This document shows positions 1-10,571 of a DNA stretch of 64,000 nucleotides, piece after piece (the stretch's first letter is position 1; each line of letters begins with the position of its first letter). The translations under genes and the position numbers were made by a program. Source of the stretch: Holothuria scabra (Eukaryota; Echinodermata; Holothuroidea; Aspidochirotida; Holothuriidae); NCBI GenBank assembly GCA_037179385.1, contig CM074187.1, positions 43,682,879 to 43,746,878 on the forward strand, given 5' to 3'. The notes under the pieces were generated by a model. It made no database searches. It was not told the DNA's origin and saw only the letters and a list, made by a program, of their open reading frames with translations.

Positions 1-714
1 AAAAAGAATACCTAGGTTATTTGTTCCAAAAAGTTGAGTGACTGCATTTACACTTTTATAATCAGGGAAACAGTCACATGCATACTGTAGCTTTTGACTT
101 TTCTTTGGATCCCCAGAAAAGGAATTCAATGAAGTTTTATTCCAATGAAACTTTTTAAACTATCATACTTCAAGATTTCAGACATTACTGGCAGGAACCA
201 TGGTTATTAACTTTCCCACTGTGCACCAAGTGCAGTAACATCCCTCCATAGCACAGTAAGCTAGGGAGATCTTTTGGAGGCTTGAATTTAATGTCCTTAC
301 ACAAGAATAAACGCAAGCATTTGCAAATAACTACATTGTTTGTGCTTATTAAGAAACAGTAGCTGCCAACTAAGATGCTGAACATATTATTCACTAAGAT
401 CAGCCTTGATGGATTTAAGCCCTCAGGATCTGTCAGGAGTTAAAATGCCTTCGCAGAAGTTTCACATTGTATGGATCATTCTTTTCTTCAGTTTGAGCAA
501 GGATGCAAAGGCAGATCATATGTCCTGTTGTGCAGACTATAAAAGTAGAATTTGGCTGAAATGGTTTGGTTTGTAAAAGTTTCACAACTCATCTCCCAAC
601 CTTCTGGTTAAATTCTGCTGCCTTCTTTCCCCAGTTGTGGGTTACCGTACTGTAAGTGTTGAATTTATGCAATACTCTTGTCACCGTCTAACATTTGTTT
701 CTTTTCTTTCTCAG
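1..714. other. upstream or intronic sequence, no gene seen
   Basis: I could not support an exon here. The next confirmed exon starts at 715 after the acceptor TTTCTTTCTCAG and begins inside a codon, so this stretch is probably intron of the EML-like gene whose 5' exons lie to the left. Short reading frames here resemble nothing I know. Confidence 0.5.
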
Positions 715-3700
715 ATGGGAAAAAATTGCTCTCTGCTAATGAAAAAGGAAACATTCAAATAATTCAGATTTCCAAAAGTGGGAAAGAGTTGAAACTAGGT
801 CATGTTCTTAAGGGTCACAAGGGATTGGTCAGGTCTCTGGACTGGTCATCAGATGGGGCATATGTCAGAAGTTCAGCAGAGAATGGAGAATTTTTCATTT
901 GTAAGTATGACAGTGATGATACTCAGTGTAATCTATGTACATCTTTTAATCTTGTTTTAGTTAGTAGAAGGTGTTATAATTAATAACTTAATAACTATTA
1001 CAGTGCTGTTATTTAGTTTCATACCTTCATACATTGGCTTAATCCTTGATATGAGAAGGACAGAACCAGGAAAGTGTCCTAACAGAAGTATTTTTAACTT
1101 CTAGTTCTATACTATGCTATAAGTATATTTATTCTTGCTCTATTTGTACGACTATGTTGGCAAGCATAGTAGGATGCAAACTTAACACACCGTCTGTCAA
1201 AATGAGTGTCAAGTGGCAGTGGCTGCTGTGTGCCAATGTGTTTCACATGTACATTGGTTCAAATCCTGCTCAGTGTACAACGGTTTTTTACACTTTACTC
1301 TGGCTTTCCTGCCACTTGGCATTAGACTTGCGTCGAAAATTATTAGCCCAACCAACAAGGTCAGTTGAACGTTTGACTGAAGCACCCTGGAATGAACCAG
1401 TTAACTAGCCATCTTTGCCCTTTTGTAAAAAATGAGGAAATATTTTAAACTCTAACATAGTTAAGAAAAGAACAATTCTGTAACTGCAGACAAGTTAAAA
1501 AGTAGTCTGGCTCCAAGAAAATTGAAAGATAAAACAAAGAACAAAATTAATTATAAAATATAAAAATAAAGGTTTAGCTATCTGTGTCACAGTATGTGAT
1601 TGCTACTTATGTTATTAAATTAACTATTCATTTTAATGCAGGGAAATTGACTTTTTATTTTAATGCAGGGAACATAAAAGCAAATGAGAAGATAGAAAAA
1701 TTAGAAGCAGTAAGAAACTTAGACTGGAGAAGTTACCAGACATTGCATGGATTCCATCTCAAAGGTTTGTTTTATTACTTGTAATAGTGTTATCATACAT
1801 GACATGGATACAGACTAAGACAGGAATGCTGAGGGTAAGGGGAGGAATAGACCAAATATCTTTTTGGAGATAATTTTTGCATAATGCCCTATTTATGCCC
1901 AACTCCTCCATGCAGTTCTGTGCTACTGTATAGAGACATAGTTGTACATGTACAGGGCGGTCAACTCTCATGCAATCAGCATGAGACTCACATTTTGTTG
2001 CAATCTCACACTTTAACCCTGAAGCATTAGTTTCTCGCATACTGTCTCAATATGCAAAATCCACTAATTTTAACACCAAAATGATGGATATTGAGTCACA
2101 AGTGTTGCCAGAACACACTAGCTATGTTGCCCCCTAGTTTTTGTCCAACTGATCTTAGTCTGCAGTCTAGCCCAAGGCCTAATGTATCTTGTCATAATGA
2201 TCACTTTGTTGCAGGGTTCAAAGGGGGGGGGGGGGCCGGTGTCACATGCCCTGCCCTTGTCTATAGTAACTTTGAACACATGTTGTTGAGCTGTTGCTAT
2301 GTTCATAAATGCACCATTGGATAGTGGATTGCTAATAAATTGTTACATAACCATAGTCCCAGGAAAAAAATTCGTTCCTCATGATTTTCACTAGGTTTAT
2401 TTCACCTTCATCATCAGGATATAAATGTATTCCATTTTAGACTGTCTACAGTATGTACCTCAGCCGTCCAATCCTTCATAGGCTTTTTTCTAATGTAAAC
2501 CAATTTTTTCCTGATAAAATTCCTAGGCACATGTTGAAGCATTAAAAGTGGGAATTCTGGGCATGCAGTAATGTTGTACAGGGAGTACCATTTCCAGCAG
2601 TCTAGGGAAATCCCCTTTGTGGAATGCTCCATGTGAACTAATGGTCATGCTCTGTGTCAGTAGTTTCTAGCAAATGTCACTCTTACCAGTCCCTACAAGT
2701 TGACAGCTCTGCACATGTCAAGATCATTACTTTTGTGCAACATTGCATGGTACAGGCTATCATGCAGGTCTGTAGCCAGACAAGGTTCTGAAGGGGAGCG
2801 AAGTAACTTCCAGGGGGTAGGGAGTGAAAATTATTTTACAGGGCACCAAATGTGTAAAAAAGGATTCAGTCAATGGCCAGCTTGAAACTTTCTAGGGGGG
2901 GGGGCAAATAATTTGTAGGGGGGTGCACTTCTTTTCCCTCACTGGGATATGGGGCTGCACTTAACTAGTCTTTTCCTTTCAAATGATTGTGCTGTCATCT
3001 TGAAATTGATTTGTAATTTAATTGCCATATTGTAGTTAAATTATATATGAGCTTTGGTAGAAGGTGTTTGCAGTGTGTATTCATTCTTAAAAGTTATTTT
3101 TACCTGCCAACCTGTGATCTTAGATCCCATGATGTAGAGGTTCAAAGGTCATGAGGTTGCTAGTAATATTCACTGCATGTTAACCCTTGGGGTTGTAGCT
3201 GCTCTTGGGAACTGGACCTCTACCCAATCAATGTTTTGATTTTGCCCTTAGGCTCTTTGCCAGAGAGTCAAAGTGACTATGGAAAAGCTGTTGATGTTAT
3301 ATTCCAGCTATATACACAGCTATTCTCTGGATGTTTTTTTAAGATCTTGCAGCACCAGGTCATATCTGAACCTACTGCCATTGTGTCTGGTGCTCGGCAT
3401 AAGCAGTGGAGTAGGGAAAACAAGCCAGTCAGCTACAAGTGGAAAAAAGCAGTGGCCGGCCCGACTTTAAATCAATTGGTTTGAAACTGGGCCGTAAAAG
3501 TCCATATAACTACCTGGATGTTTTTTATTACTTCTCCATTTTTACAGGACTTTGGAATTCAGATTCCCCATCTCTGAAGGCTGTGGATGTCACAAATGAA
3601 AAGTTTCCATTGGTTGTCAGTGCTGAAGACTCTGGAATGTTGGGATTACACCACTTTCCAAGTATTGAGGTGGGTTTATCTCCTTTTTCAGGCCTTTTTA

Positions 3701-5637
3701 AGGCTTTTTTTTAAGGCCCTGTTACATTATTGCAGACAAGCATTGAATGTGAATTATGGAAAAGATTTTTAATGCATGCAGGAAAGTTCTGGGGGCAGAC
3801 TAAGATTTGGGTGAGGTTTGCATGTACTTTGCCTGATGGATGCATGGTACTTGTGCGGCTGGTCTTGCATGTGCTGTGCATTACATGTTTGAGAGATCTG
3901 TATTACCTCTGTAACACATACAGGTACTCCTGTTAACTTACATGTCAGTTACATGTCACCTGTGTGGAAGTTGCGAGCCATGCACAACTATTTTGTGTGC
4001 TGGTAGGGAACATATGAATCCAGGAAAGGTGCCAGTGGAGAATATAAGAATCCGGACAGATTGTGATGGTCTGATTTTAGTCAGCCATTTCTGGGGTCCA
4101 TCAACTTCAGTCTTTAAATTTCCTTTCTTACCTGTTCCATGGATGGTTATACACTGAAGTGTATCTTGATTTTCTCAACTTCACTGAATATGAGGATTTG
4201 AAATTCACGAAGACAATAAATGAAAACGATTAAAGGCTGATGGACTCCACTATAAATGGCTGCCTACGGTCAATAAAAACAAGGGCTAATCAGATTTACC
4301 CATAAGGAGACCCAAATGCAGACTGAGAAGTGAAGGAACACTGGGAGCCAGTTGCAGAACTGTCTCCCAACTAGCAGGTTATGGGCAGAAAGCCAAAATT
4401 GGCCCTCAATATACCTGTAGTGTGTTCGTATGCCTTGCATTCATGCAGAAATGATGGGCTATGCAGAGGATGGCAATGCCAATGTTGTTCCTTGCCTGCA
4501 CATTTCATTTCCATATCTCATACTCTTTGATGTCTACCAGCAACCTAGGTTTTACAAGAGAGTAACCTGCCTGTGACTTAGAGTCACTACTGGTCTTCTA
4601 TGTGTGTACTGCTGGGACCTATGCAGCTGAATGCATGCAACTCATCATCTGTACCCCTTTCTAAGCATGTTTAAAACTTGGCGGCAGGCAACTTGAACTG
4701 GCATGTCCACCTGGCGGCAAATTTATGTAGGATACTTGTGAGATGGCCTTAGATCTGTGCTGTTTAGGAGTACCTTCATTCTGCAGAAATTGTCAACTGC
4801 CAAGTTGTACACAGTGCTAACGTTACAAATTCTTTAAATGATAAAATCAAATGCATGTGCTCATTCTAGTAAGTATGGACCCCACAATTTCTCTCTTTTT
4901 GAGGGGGATGGGGGGAAGGGCAAGAATGTTGGAAGCAGGAAAAAGATTTGCAGGGTAATTTGCAGGTTTCATAATACTGTAACTTGACACACATCTATAC
5001 CCCCCACCCTACCTATGATTTGATCATATTTTGGCACACCCACATATGCATTAAGGCAGAGCTAATTATCTAACTGGTGGTTATTGCCAAGTCACTTATG
5101 TATTTCCTGTGCCCAACTGCCCATACTGGCCGGTTAGATAAATGACACTCCCCTTAAGGAAATACATTTGTGTATTGAGTAAATTTTTATCATTTGTTCT
5201 ACATGGAATCCTTGTAATTTCAGAAGCATTTATCAGTGAACAGAATATCGTACAAGTATTTCACTATAGAACCTGTTGAGAAATCTTTCGTCAACTGACA
5301 CATTTAGAGCTCATCTAATGGTAGTCATCTGTTCCTGGACTTCAATAATTCAGAATGAGAATGTTTAGTACATGAGGAATCACATCCTACACTTTTTAAG
5401 TTGTTTCATTCTTTGAGTTGCTGTTCTGAGTGACCATACTATGGACTACTGATCACAGATGCTTTCAATGTCTCATTTCAGGCTGACTACAAGCAATCTG
5501 TACAAGTTGGTTCAGATGTTAGTAATGTTAGGTTCCTGAAAGGAGGAAGTCATGTCTTAACAGTGGGTGGTAAATCCTGCTGCACCCTTCAGTGGACTAT
5601 CTCAACTGTAGATGAATCCAGCATCCCAGAGCAGTAG
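715..5637 (+). CDS. EML/EMAP-like WD40 microtubule-associated protein, C-terminal exons
   Basis: Four exons join in frame: 715-900, 1669-1764, 3548-3669 and 5482-5637, the last ending in TAG at 5635. Donors are GTAAGT, GTTTGT and GTGGGT; acceptors end in CAG. Intron phases 1, 1 and 0 all agree. The joined frame gives about 185 residues. Segments line up in order with the last WD40 blades of the EML/EMAP family: DGKKLLSANEKGNIQI, GHKGLVRSLDWSSDGAYV, then a Trp codon split across the first intron (FFIW), then VRNLDW, GLWNSDS and finally SNVRF, GGSHVLTVGGK, LQW. Family members bind microtubules through HELP and WD40 propellers; the N-terminal coiled coil and HELP motif would lie outside the window. 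The familiar GDYEILYW motif is diverged here (NGEFFIW), so this is a distant family member. Introns hold a poly-G tract at 2221, a hAT-like remnant near 2765-2950, a SINE and other repeats. The family call is firm, the exact paralogue is not. Confidence 0.85.
2765..2950. repeat. decayed hAT-like repeat fragment in EML-like intron
   Basis: The segment starts with GTCTGTAGCCAGACAAGG and carries G-runs at 2811 and 2894. It resembles the GTAGCTAGACA/poly-G ends of the dispersed elements at 11899, 30828 and 33837. No complete terminal pair was found. Confidence 0.35.
3252..3297 (+). pseudogene. exon-like duplicate of EML exon 3548-3669 (partial)
   Basis: After a good acceptor (CCCTTAG) the frame reads GSLPESQSDYGKAVDV, in the same phase as the confirmed exon at 3548, which starts GLWNSDSPSLKAVDV. 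Both match the same stretch of the EML propeller. The copy loses similarity after KAVDV and is followed by a SINE. I read it as a decayed or alternative duplicate exon. It has no obvious donor at the matching place. Confidence 0.45.
3355..3500 (+). repeat. SINE body copy (plus orientation)
   Basis: This stretch, from ACTGCCATTGTG through AAGCAGTGG to GGGCCGTAAAAG, is the reverse complement of 7045-7190. It matches the body of the tRNA-headed SINE there and lacks most of the head. It lies between two EML-like exons. Confidence 0.6.
4040..4270. repeat. dispersed repeat, copy 1
   Basis: Shares TGGGGTCCATCA, a middle part with TTTCTCAACTTCACTGAATA and an end with AAAGGCTGATGGA with 5930-6130. 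A related inverted stretch lies at 26330-26470. It has no coding content. Mutual TGATGG-type ends suggest a small non-autonomous DNA element. Confidence 0.5.
5069..5160. mobile_element. small palindromic MITE-like repeat, copy 1
   Basis: Ends are TTATCTAACTGG and CCGGTTAGATAA. The interior TTATTGCCAAGTCA...TGTATTTCCTG is the inverse of the copy at 7920-8030. Confidence 0.5.
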
Positions 5638-7044
5638 GTGATATATCAGTGTTGGCACTAGCTCTCAGGATTTTGTGGTGTCTCTGCTTATCCCTTTCTC
5701 CTTTAGGATATTTCCAGTGGGATCTAACAGAGAATTTTGTTACATGCAACACAGAAGATCAATGTTTTCCTGATCAGTTTTCTTTAGCAGAAGTGGGGTA
5801 TTCCAGGTCTTGGATATTAAAATCTGCAAGGTTGTAGGAGAAACTGGGAACCATGTAGTTTCACTGGCTTGTGAGAAATCTGACCTGTGGAAGATCTTTT
5901 AAATCTGTAGTATAGACAAATTGGAATAGTCTAGTGATGGCCTGTTTTTGCGGGGCATATCTGGGGTCCATCATCTTTAATCTTTCAAATACTTTACATC
6001 ACTGTATCATGGATGATTGCTTCCTAAAATACCTCCTGATTTCCTCAATTTCACTGAATATGAGGGTTTAGAACTGTGCATAGACAAAATAAAGATGATT
6101 TAAGGCTGATGGATCCTACAAATGGCAGTCTTCACTAGCTGTGCAGATTTGTCTACATATAAAGAGTATTTGTTTGTAAAAATCTGTACAAGAATATACA
6201 ACCTTTAGAGACAATAGAGTGTGAAAAGGGAAATATTTAAGTTCTTTAAATTTTGCTTCCATGTCAGTAATGTCAAATGTTAATGAGGTTCTGTATGAAA
6301 ATATTATTTTGCTCATATCCATTAAATACTGTCCTTGTTACAACCGTCCACATTTGTTCACCAGAAAGAAAGAAATATCTACCATGTTACAGCTATATGT
6401 TATGATGGACTGATCCCAGATGATGTCATAAACCTAAAAACCTTGATCACAGCCCAACTTGTGAATATTCTCTGAAAAAAGTAAGGAATTGAATGGGGTA
6501 CTCCCTTGTCATCAAATAAAAAATGAGCTACTCTAGAAAGAAGGTGTCTTTTTAAGGCCTCTTGTGAGTTTTTCTTAGGTTGGGTAGTGATAAAAAAATA
6601 TGCAAGATGGTGAATGTGCAGGCAATCCTCAGGGTATGTTCTGTAATTACTATTGCCTAGGTGTTATTCAATAACTGACTTTCAAAAGTGTGCTTGTTAT
6701 TTGTGCATACTATGTAAAGTGCCTTGATTATGTAGATGCTTACTGTTTCAGGTATTTTATACAAAACACCTTGATCTTCATATTTTTATTAGAATATTTA
6801 TGTCAAGAACTTTCATAATTATCAGCAAGTCTTTCATAAATGCACGATAATATATTTTGTCTGCTCATGTATGAGATTTATTTATTGTATACATTAAACT
6901 ATATTTTAAGAAAAAGTTTCATAAATTTCTTGCTTGTGAAACAGTAAAGGTAGTAAATTACATGATTAAAATTTAATTTTTGAAGGTAAATGTCTTTATT
7001 ATGTAGAGAGTCCAAGTCTGTGGATTTGTTAGGAAGATAAGGTT
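5638..7044. other. 3' flank of EML-like gene with dispersed repeat copy 2 (5930-6130)
   Basis: Sequence after the stop probably includes the 3' UTR; an AATAAA occurs near 6088 but lies in the repeat shared with 4040-4270, so it may not be the gene's own signal. The rest is AT-rich with no supported gene. Confidence 0.45.
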
Positions 7045-7274
7045 TTACGGCCAAGTTTCTAACCGATTGGTTTATACCCAGCCAGCCACTGCTTTTTTTC
7101 CACGTTTAGCTCACTGGCTTGTTTTCCCTTCTCCAAAATTGCTTATGCTGAGCACTAACCACAATGGCAGTTGGTTCCATTTTTTAAGTCTTCAGTATGA
7201 TCTGGCCAGGAGTTGAACTCTAGACCTCCTCACTGCAAGGCAGGTGCCCTAACCACTTGATCATGCAGTTGGTC
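7045..7274 (-). mobile_element. tRNA-derived SINE
   Basis: On the minus strand the head reads like a tRNA gene: a box-A-like TGATCAAGTGG near 7262-7252 and a box-B-like GAGTTCAACTCC at 7220-7209, about 40 bases apart. The body continues to GGCCGTAAAA. The body is repeated in the opposite orientation at 3355-3500. Folding into a functional tRNA does not look intact, so this is a retroposon and not a tRNA gene. Confidence 0.65.
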
Positions 7275-7919
7275 AGCAGAAAAATTGTGTTCTAGAAGTA
7301 AACAATTTCAAGTAGAGGGAAAAAAGTTTATTTTTATCTGCAGGGTAAATTCTCGAATTAGTCATGATTGTACTTATAACAATAGCAATATCCTGTGATT
7401 ATTCATTCCATTGTAGATAAGAAGAATCACTAGATTGCAATTGCAAAGGTGTTCTGAGTCATGACTCCTGTCACAAATTTTCACTGACTCAATTGGAGTT
7501 GCAGTCAAAGTAGAAAATGTTTCCAATCAACTGCAGAATTCAGTGACAGGTTACACCTGGTAGAATGTGAAGTTGTGATCTTGATTTCTTGCAAGTGTAG
7601 ATAGTTTAGTTTGATAAATCAGTTTTTGTATTGAATACCGAGTTTTGACTAAATATTTATTGCAAGTAGCTATGAATGTTGCCAGTTGTGTCACTGCTTC
7701 CAGTGGTTTAATCTATATTACGGCTTAGTCTAAGCAGCTCCCTGGTCTAAGTAGGGACATTAATTTCAAACAGAATTGTTGCAGATGATATTCATAGCTT
7801 TCTGAAAGGCTATTTGTTGATGCCAAAAATGAAGACAATAATTGGTTAAATTTGTAGGGGCTTTGACAAGTACATATCCCCACAAGATTGGACCTGGAAA
7901 ATCAAAGGTAATCAAATGG

Positions 7920-8033
7920 ATTTAGGGGAGAGTCATTTATCTAACCAGCCAGTGTGGGCAGGTGAGCAAAGAAAATACATAGATGACTTGGCAATAACCT
8001 CCAGTTAGATAAATGACTCTGCCCTTAAAGTTT
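7920..8033. mobile_element. small palindromic MITE-like repeat, copy 2
   Basis: Terminal inverted repeats are GGGGAGAGTCATTTATCTAAC and GTTAGATAAATGACTCTGCCC, followed by TTAAA. The interior is the reverse complement of 5069-5160. Confidence 0.6.
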
Positions 8034-10163
8034 CTGACAGTTTGCAGGTAAAGTATAATATATTGTATCATATTAACCTACCTTTATACATTTGTAACAA
8101 ACTGAAAATTATGTAAAACAGTTTTTACAGTCACTTTGTGAAAGTTACTTAACTTTTTTATTGTTTAAAAGTGCATGGTTTAGCCAAATGTTGTTAGTGT
8201 GTAAGACATTCCTCATAGGAAGTTGCTGTTGATATGCAGCTTTTCCACAATAAGTTGAAAGGATATTTACTTTGTACTGGTTCTTTCTTACGAAATGCTT
8301 AATTTAAAGGGAAAGATTGCATTTGTTCTGCAAGAAAAGTTCATCCTTTCAAAACTAATATTTATTGATATTGGTGATAGATTATCAAAAATAAGGCAAT
8401 GTGGGAACCTTCTTTTCAAAGAATAAGTTTCCCACAGAGAGAAATCCAGTTGTTTGTTGCTCAAAAACAATTTGTTCAACCAAACTATCAACATTTCAAA
8501 TGATGCAACCTCCATGGCTCTTCTTGCACATAGTATTTTGAAGAGATGTAAATATTGCTGGGGTTTATGATTAAGACTGAATTGTTGGATAGTGTCTGAA
8601 CCATTTTCTTTGCACTCTTTGTTGGAGCATTTTAAACACAATATTTCCCTTATAATAGTTGAAATTCTTGGGGGAAGTCCCATTGCTATTAAACAGTCCT
8701 CAATACCTTATGAGAAAAAAATATATGATGGAAGCCTTAGGTTGCCATTGTGTTAGACAAAGGTTTTATGGACAATTTTTGTATTTTTTGCTTCATATTA
8801 ATGACCACTGTATTTCATATTTGTCAATATTTTGAATTTACCAAAGCCTTACATGAGTGCAATGAATAAGACTTCAGATGTATGTCAATATTATAAAACC
8901 AAAGAGAAATTTTCACAGTGTATCACTATTTAACACAATTGTTCTTCAATAAATTCCAAAATTCAACCAAAGTGAGGTAGTTTTTGTCTTTTTTTTATTC
9001 AAAAGCTTTGTCTTAGGCCTGTGATCTTGTAATGAAGTCATTAAATGATTATCATGAAAACAATTGCAATCATATTAGGGATAAAATATATTGTCCATAT
9101 CTTTTGTACTGGCTCCAAGTGCTATCAAGACTTGCTTGCCTACAGCACCTGCCTGTATACCTGTGTAGCTGAGTCATTCCATGGAACAGTGCCTATGGTT
9201 CCACACTCTTAGGACTATGCCAGACATAAGTATACCTGTATGCATACAGCTGCAACAGACGTTTCAACACAACTGTTTTAATAAGTCAATGAACAGTAAA
9301 TTTGGACCAGGATTGGAGAAGGTGTTTGTGTTGGACACCAGTTGTTGATTGATTGCAGGGAGTACTTCAATACACATTTCATCACACTCGCAATCACAGC
9401 CCTACTTTGTCTTCCTATTGGACACATTTTCAAATGGTGATTGCAATGCATTATGGGACAGTTTTGGTAGCCAACATTTTTGGACACAGTAACATGCCAT
9501 CAACAAATTCCACATACCACAATCTGTCATACTTGCAGATTTTTTACTTAAACTTTTCATAATATGATTTTGCAGAGGTATGTCCTTAGGATGGTTACAA
9601 CTGCTTTCTGGCAAGTTCTGTACCAACCTATGAAACATTGAGTTTCAACTAAATAACATGAAATACATTGGAAACAGAATGCCACAAACTCCCACATAAG
9701 ACCCTACTCTCTCCTATCATTCTTAACTTTTCATTTGAAGAGCCTGCACTGTAGATGGCAAGGAGTGAAACATTGTTTTTATAGGAGAGGCACTTCCAAT
9801 TGTTTAGGGCTGTGGATCATACCTCCCCCCCATACTCCTCCCCCTCCCCCTTCACACACATCTTCCTCCTGACCTCAAACCAACAGCTCTGCAACTGCTG
9901 TTAGAAGAAACCTAGAATACATGAGCACTGTTCTTCCCTTACACTTGTTTTAATGGAAATATAGCATTGTTGTGAAATATTATAGAAATTAAGATTCCTC
10001 CATATTTGGAGAAATATGAGACAAATTTATTACATGACAAGATCATTTTGAACATGAAATCCTTACTGAACCAAGTAGTAACTTCCATTGGGGAAGCCAA
10101 CTGGTGGAAACTGCTGCAATATTCAACATGAACATCACTGTCATCTTGCATCATGATCCGTAC
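8034..10163. other. AT-rich intergenic stretch, no gene seen
   Basis: The longest open frame (131 codons, minus, 8288-8683) matches no family known to me and has no splice or codon support. I see no RNA gene. Confidence 0.5.
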
Positions 10164-10389
10164 CAGTGGCCTAACCACAGGAAGAGTTTTGGGAATTAAC
10201 CCCCCCATGACCCAACCTTGCAATGCAAAAAGCACCTAAAACAGCATTTTTTCCCTCTATCCTTACACTTTTCCTTCATATCATGCTCCAACCTCCCCAT
10301 GACACCAAACCCCCCCGCCCATGACACCAAAACCCTCCGCCCATGACACCAAAACCCTCCCCCATGACACAATCCTGGCTAGGCGCCTG
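10164..10389. mobile_element. hAT-type MITE, copy 1, with internal minisatellite
   Basis: Ends are CAGTGGCCTAACCAC and CTGGCTAGGCGCCTG. Flanks ATCCGTAC and ATGCATAC agree at 6 of 8 positions, as a worn 8-bp target duplication. It is the inverse of 27337-27528. About four units of a roughly 22-bp repeat (CCCATGACACCAAAACCCTC) lie at 10295-10375 and account for its larger size. Confidence 0.7.
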
Positions 10390-10571
10390 ATGCATACAAA
10401 CTATTCCATACTTCTGGAGCTAACACACTGCCCTGTGCATTTGCTCTGGCCTGTTTTCTCTGACTGTGAGAACTTTCTTCAATCCATGAAACAGACTGCT
10501 GCCAAGATTCTTTCTCATCACCATTACATGTGGAAACAGTTACCAGAGCAAATCTTAACCTGTCTTTGTTT

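Noticed and set aside
478..570. Possible extra EML exon after TTCTTCAG
   Set aside because: Frame LSKDAKADHMSCC... has a WD-like IW but does not match the preceding EML blade, and the donor is uncertain.
7204..7274. tRNA gene on the minus strand
   Set aside because: Box A/B words are present but the arms do not form a clean cloverleaf, and the segment continues into a repeated body; SINE head.
8288..8683. 131-codon minus-strand frame
   Set aside because: No recognisable domain, AT-rich context, no splice context; chance frame most likely.
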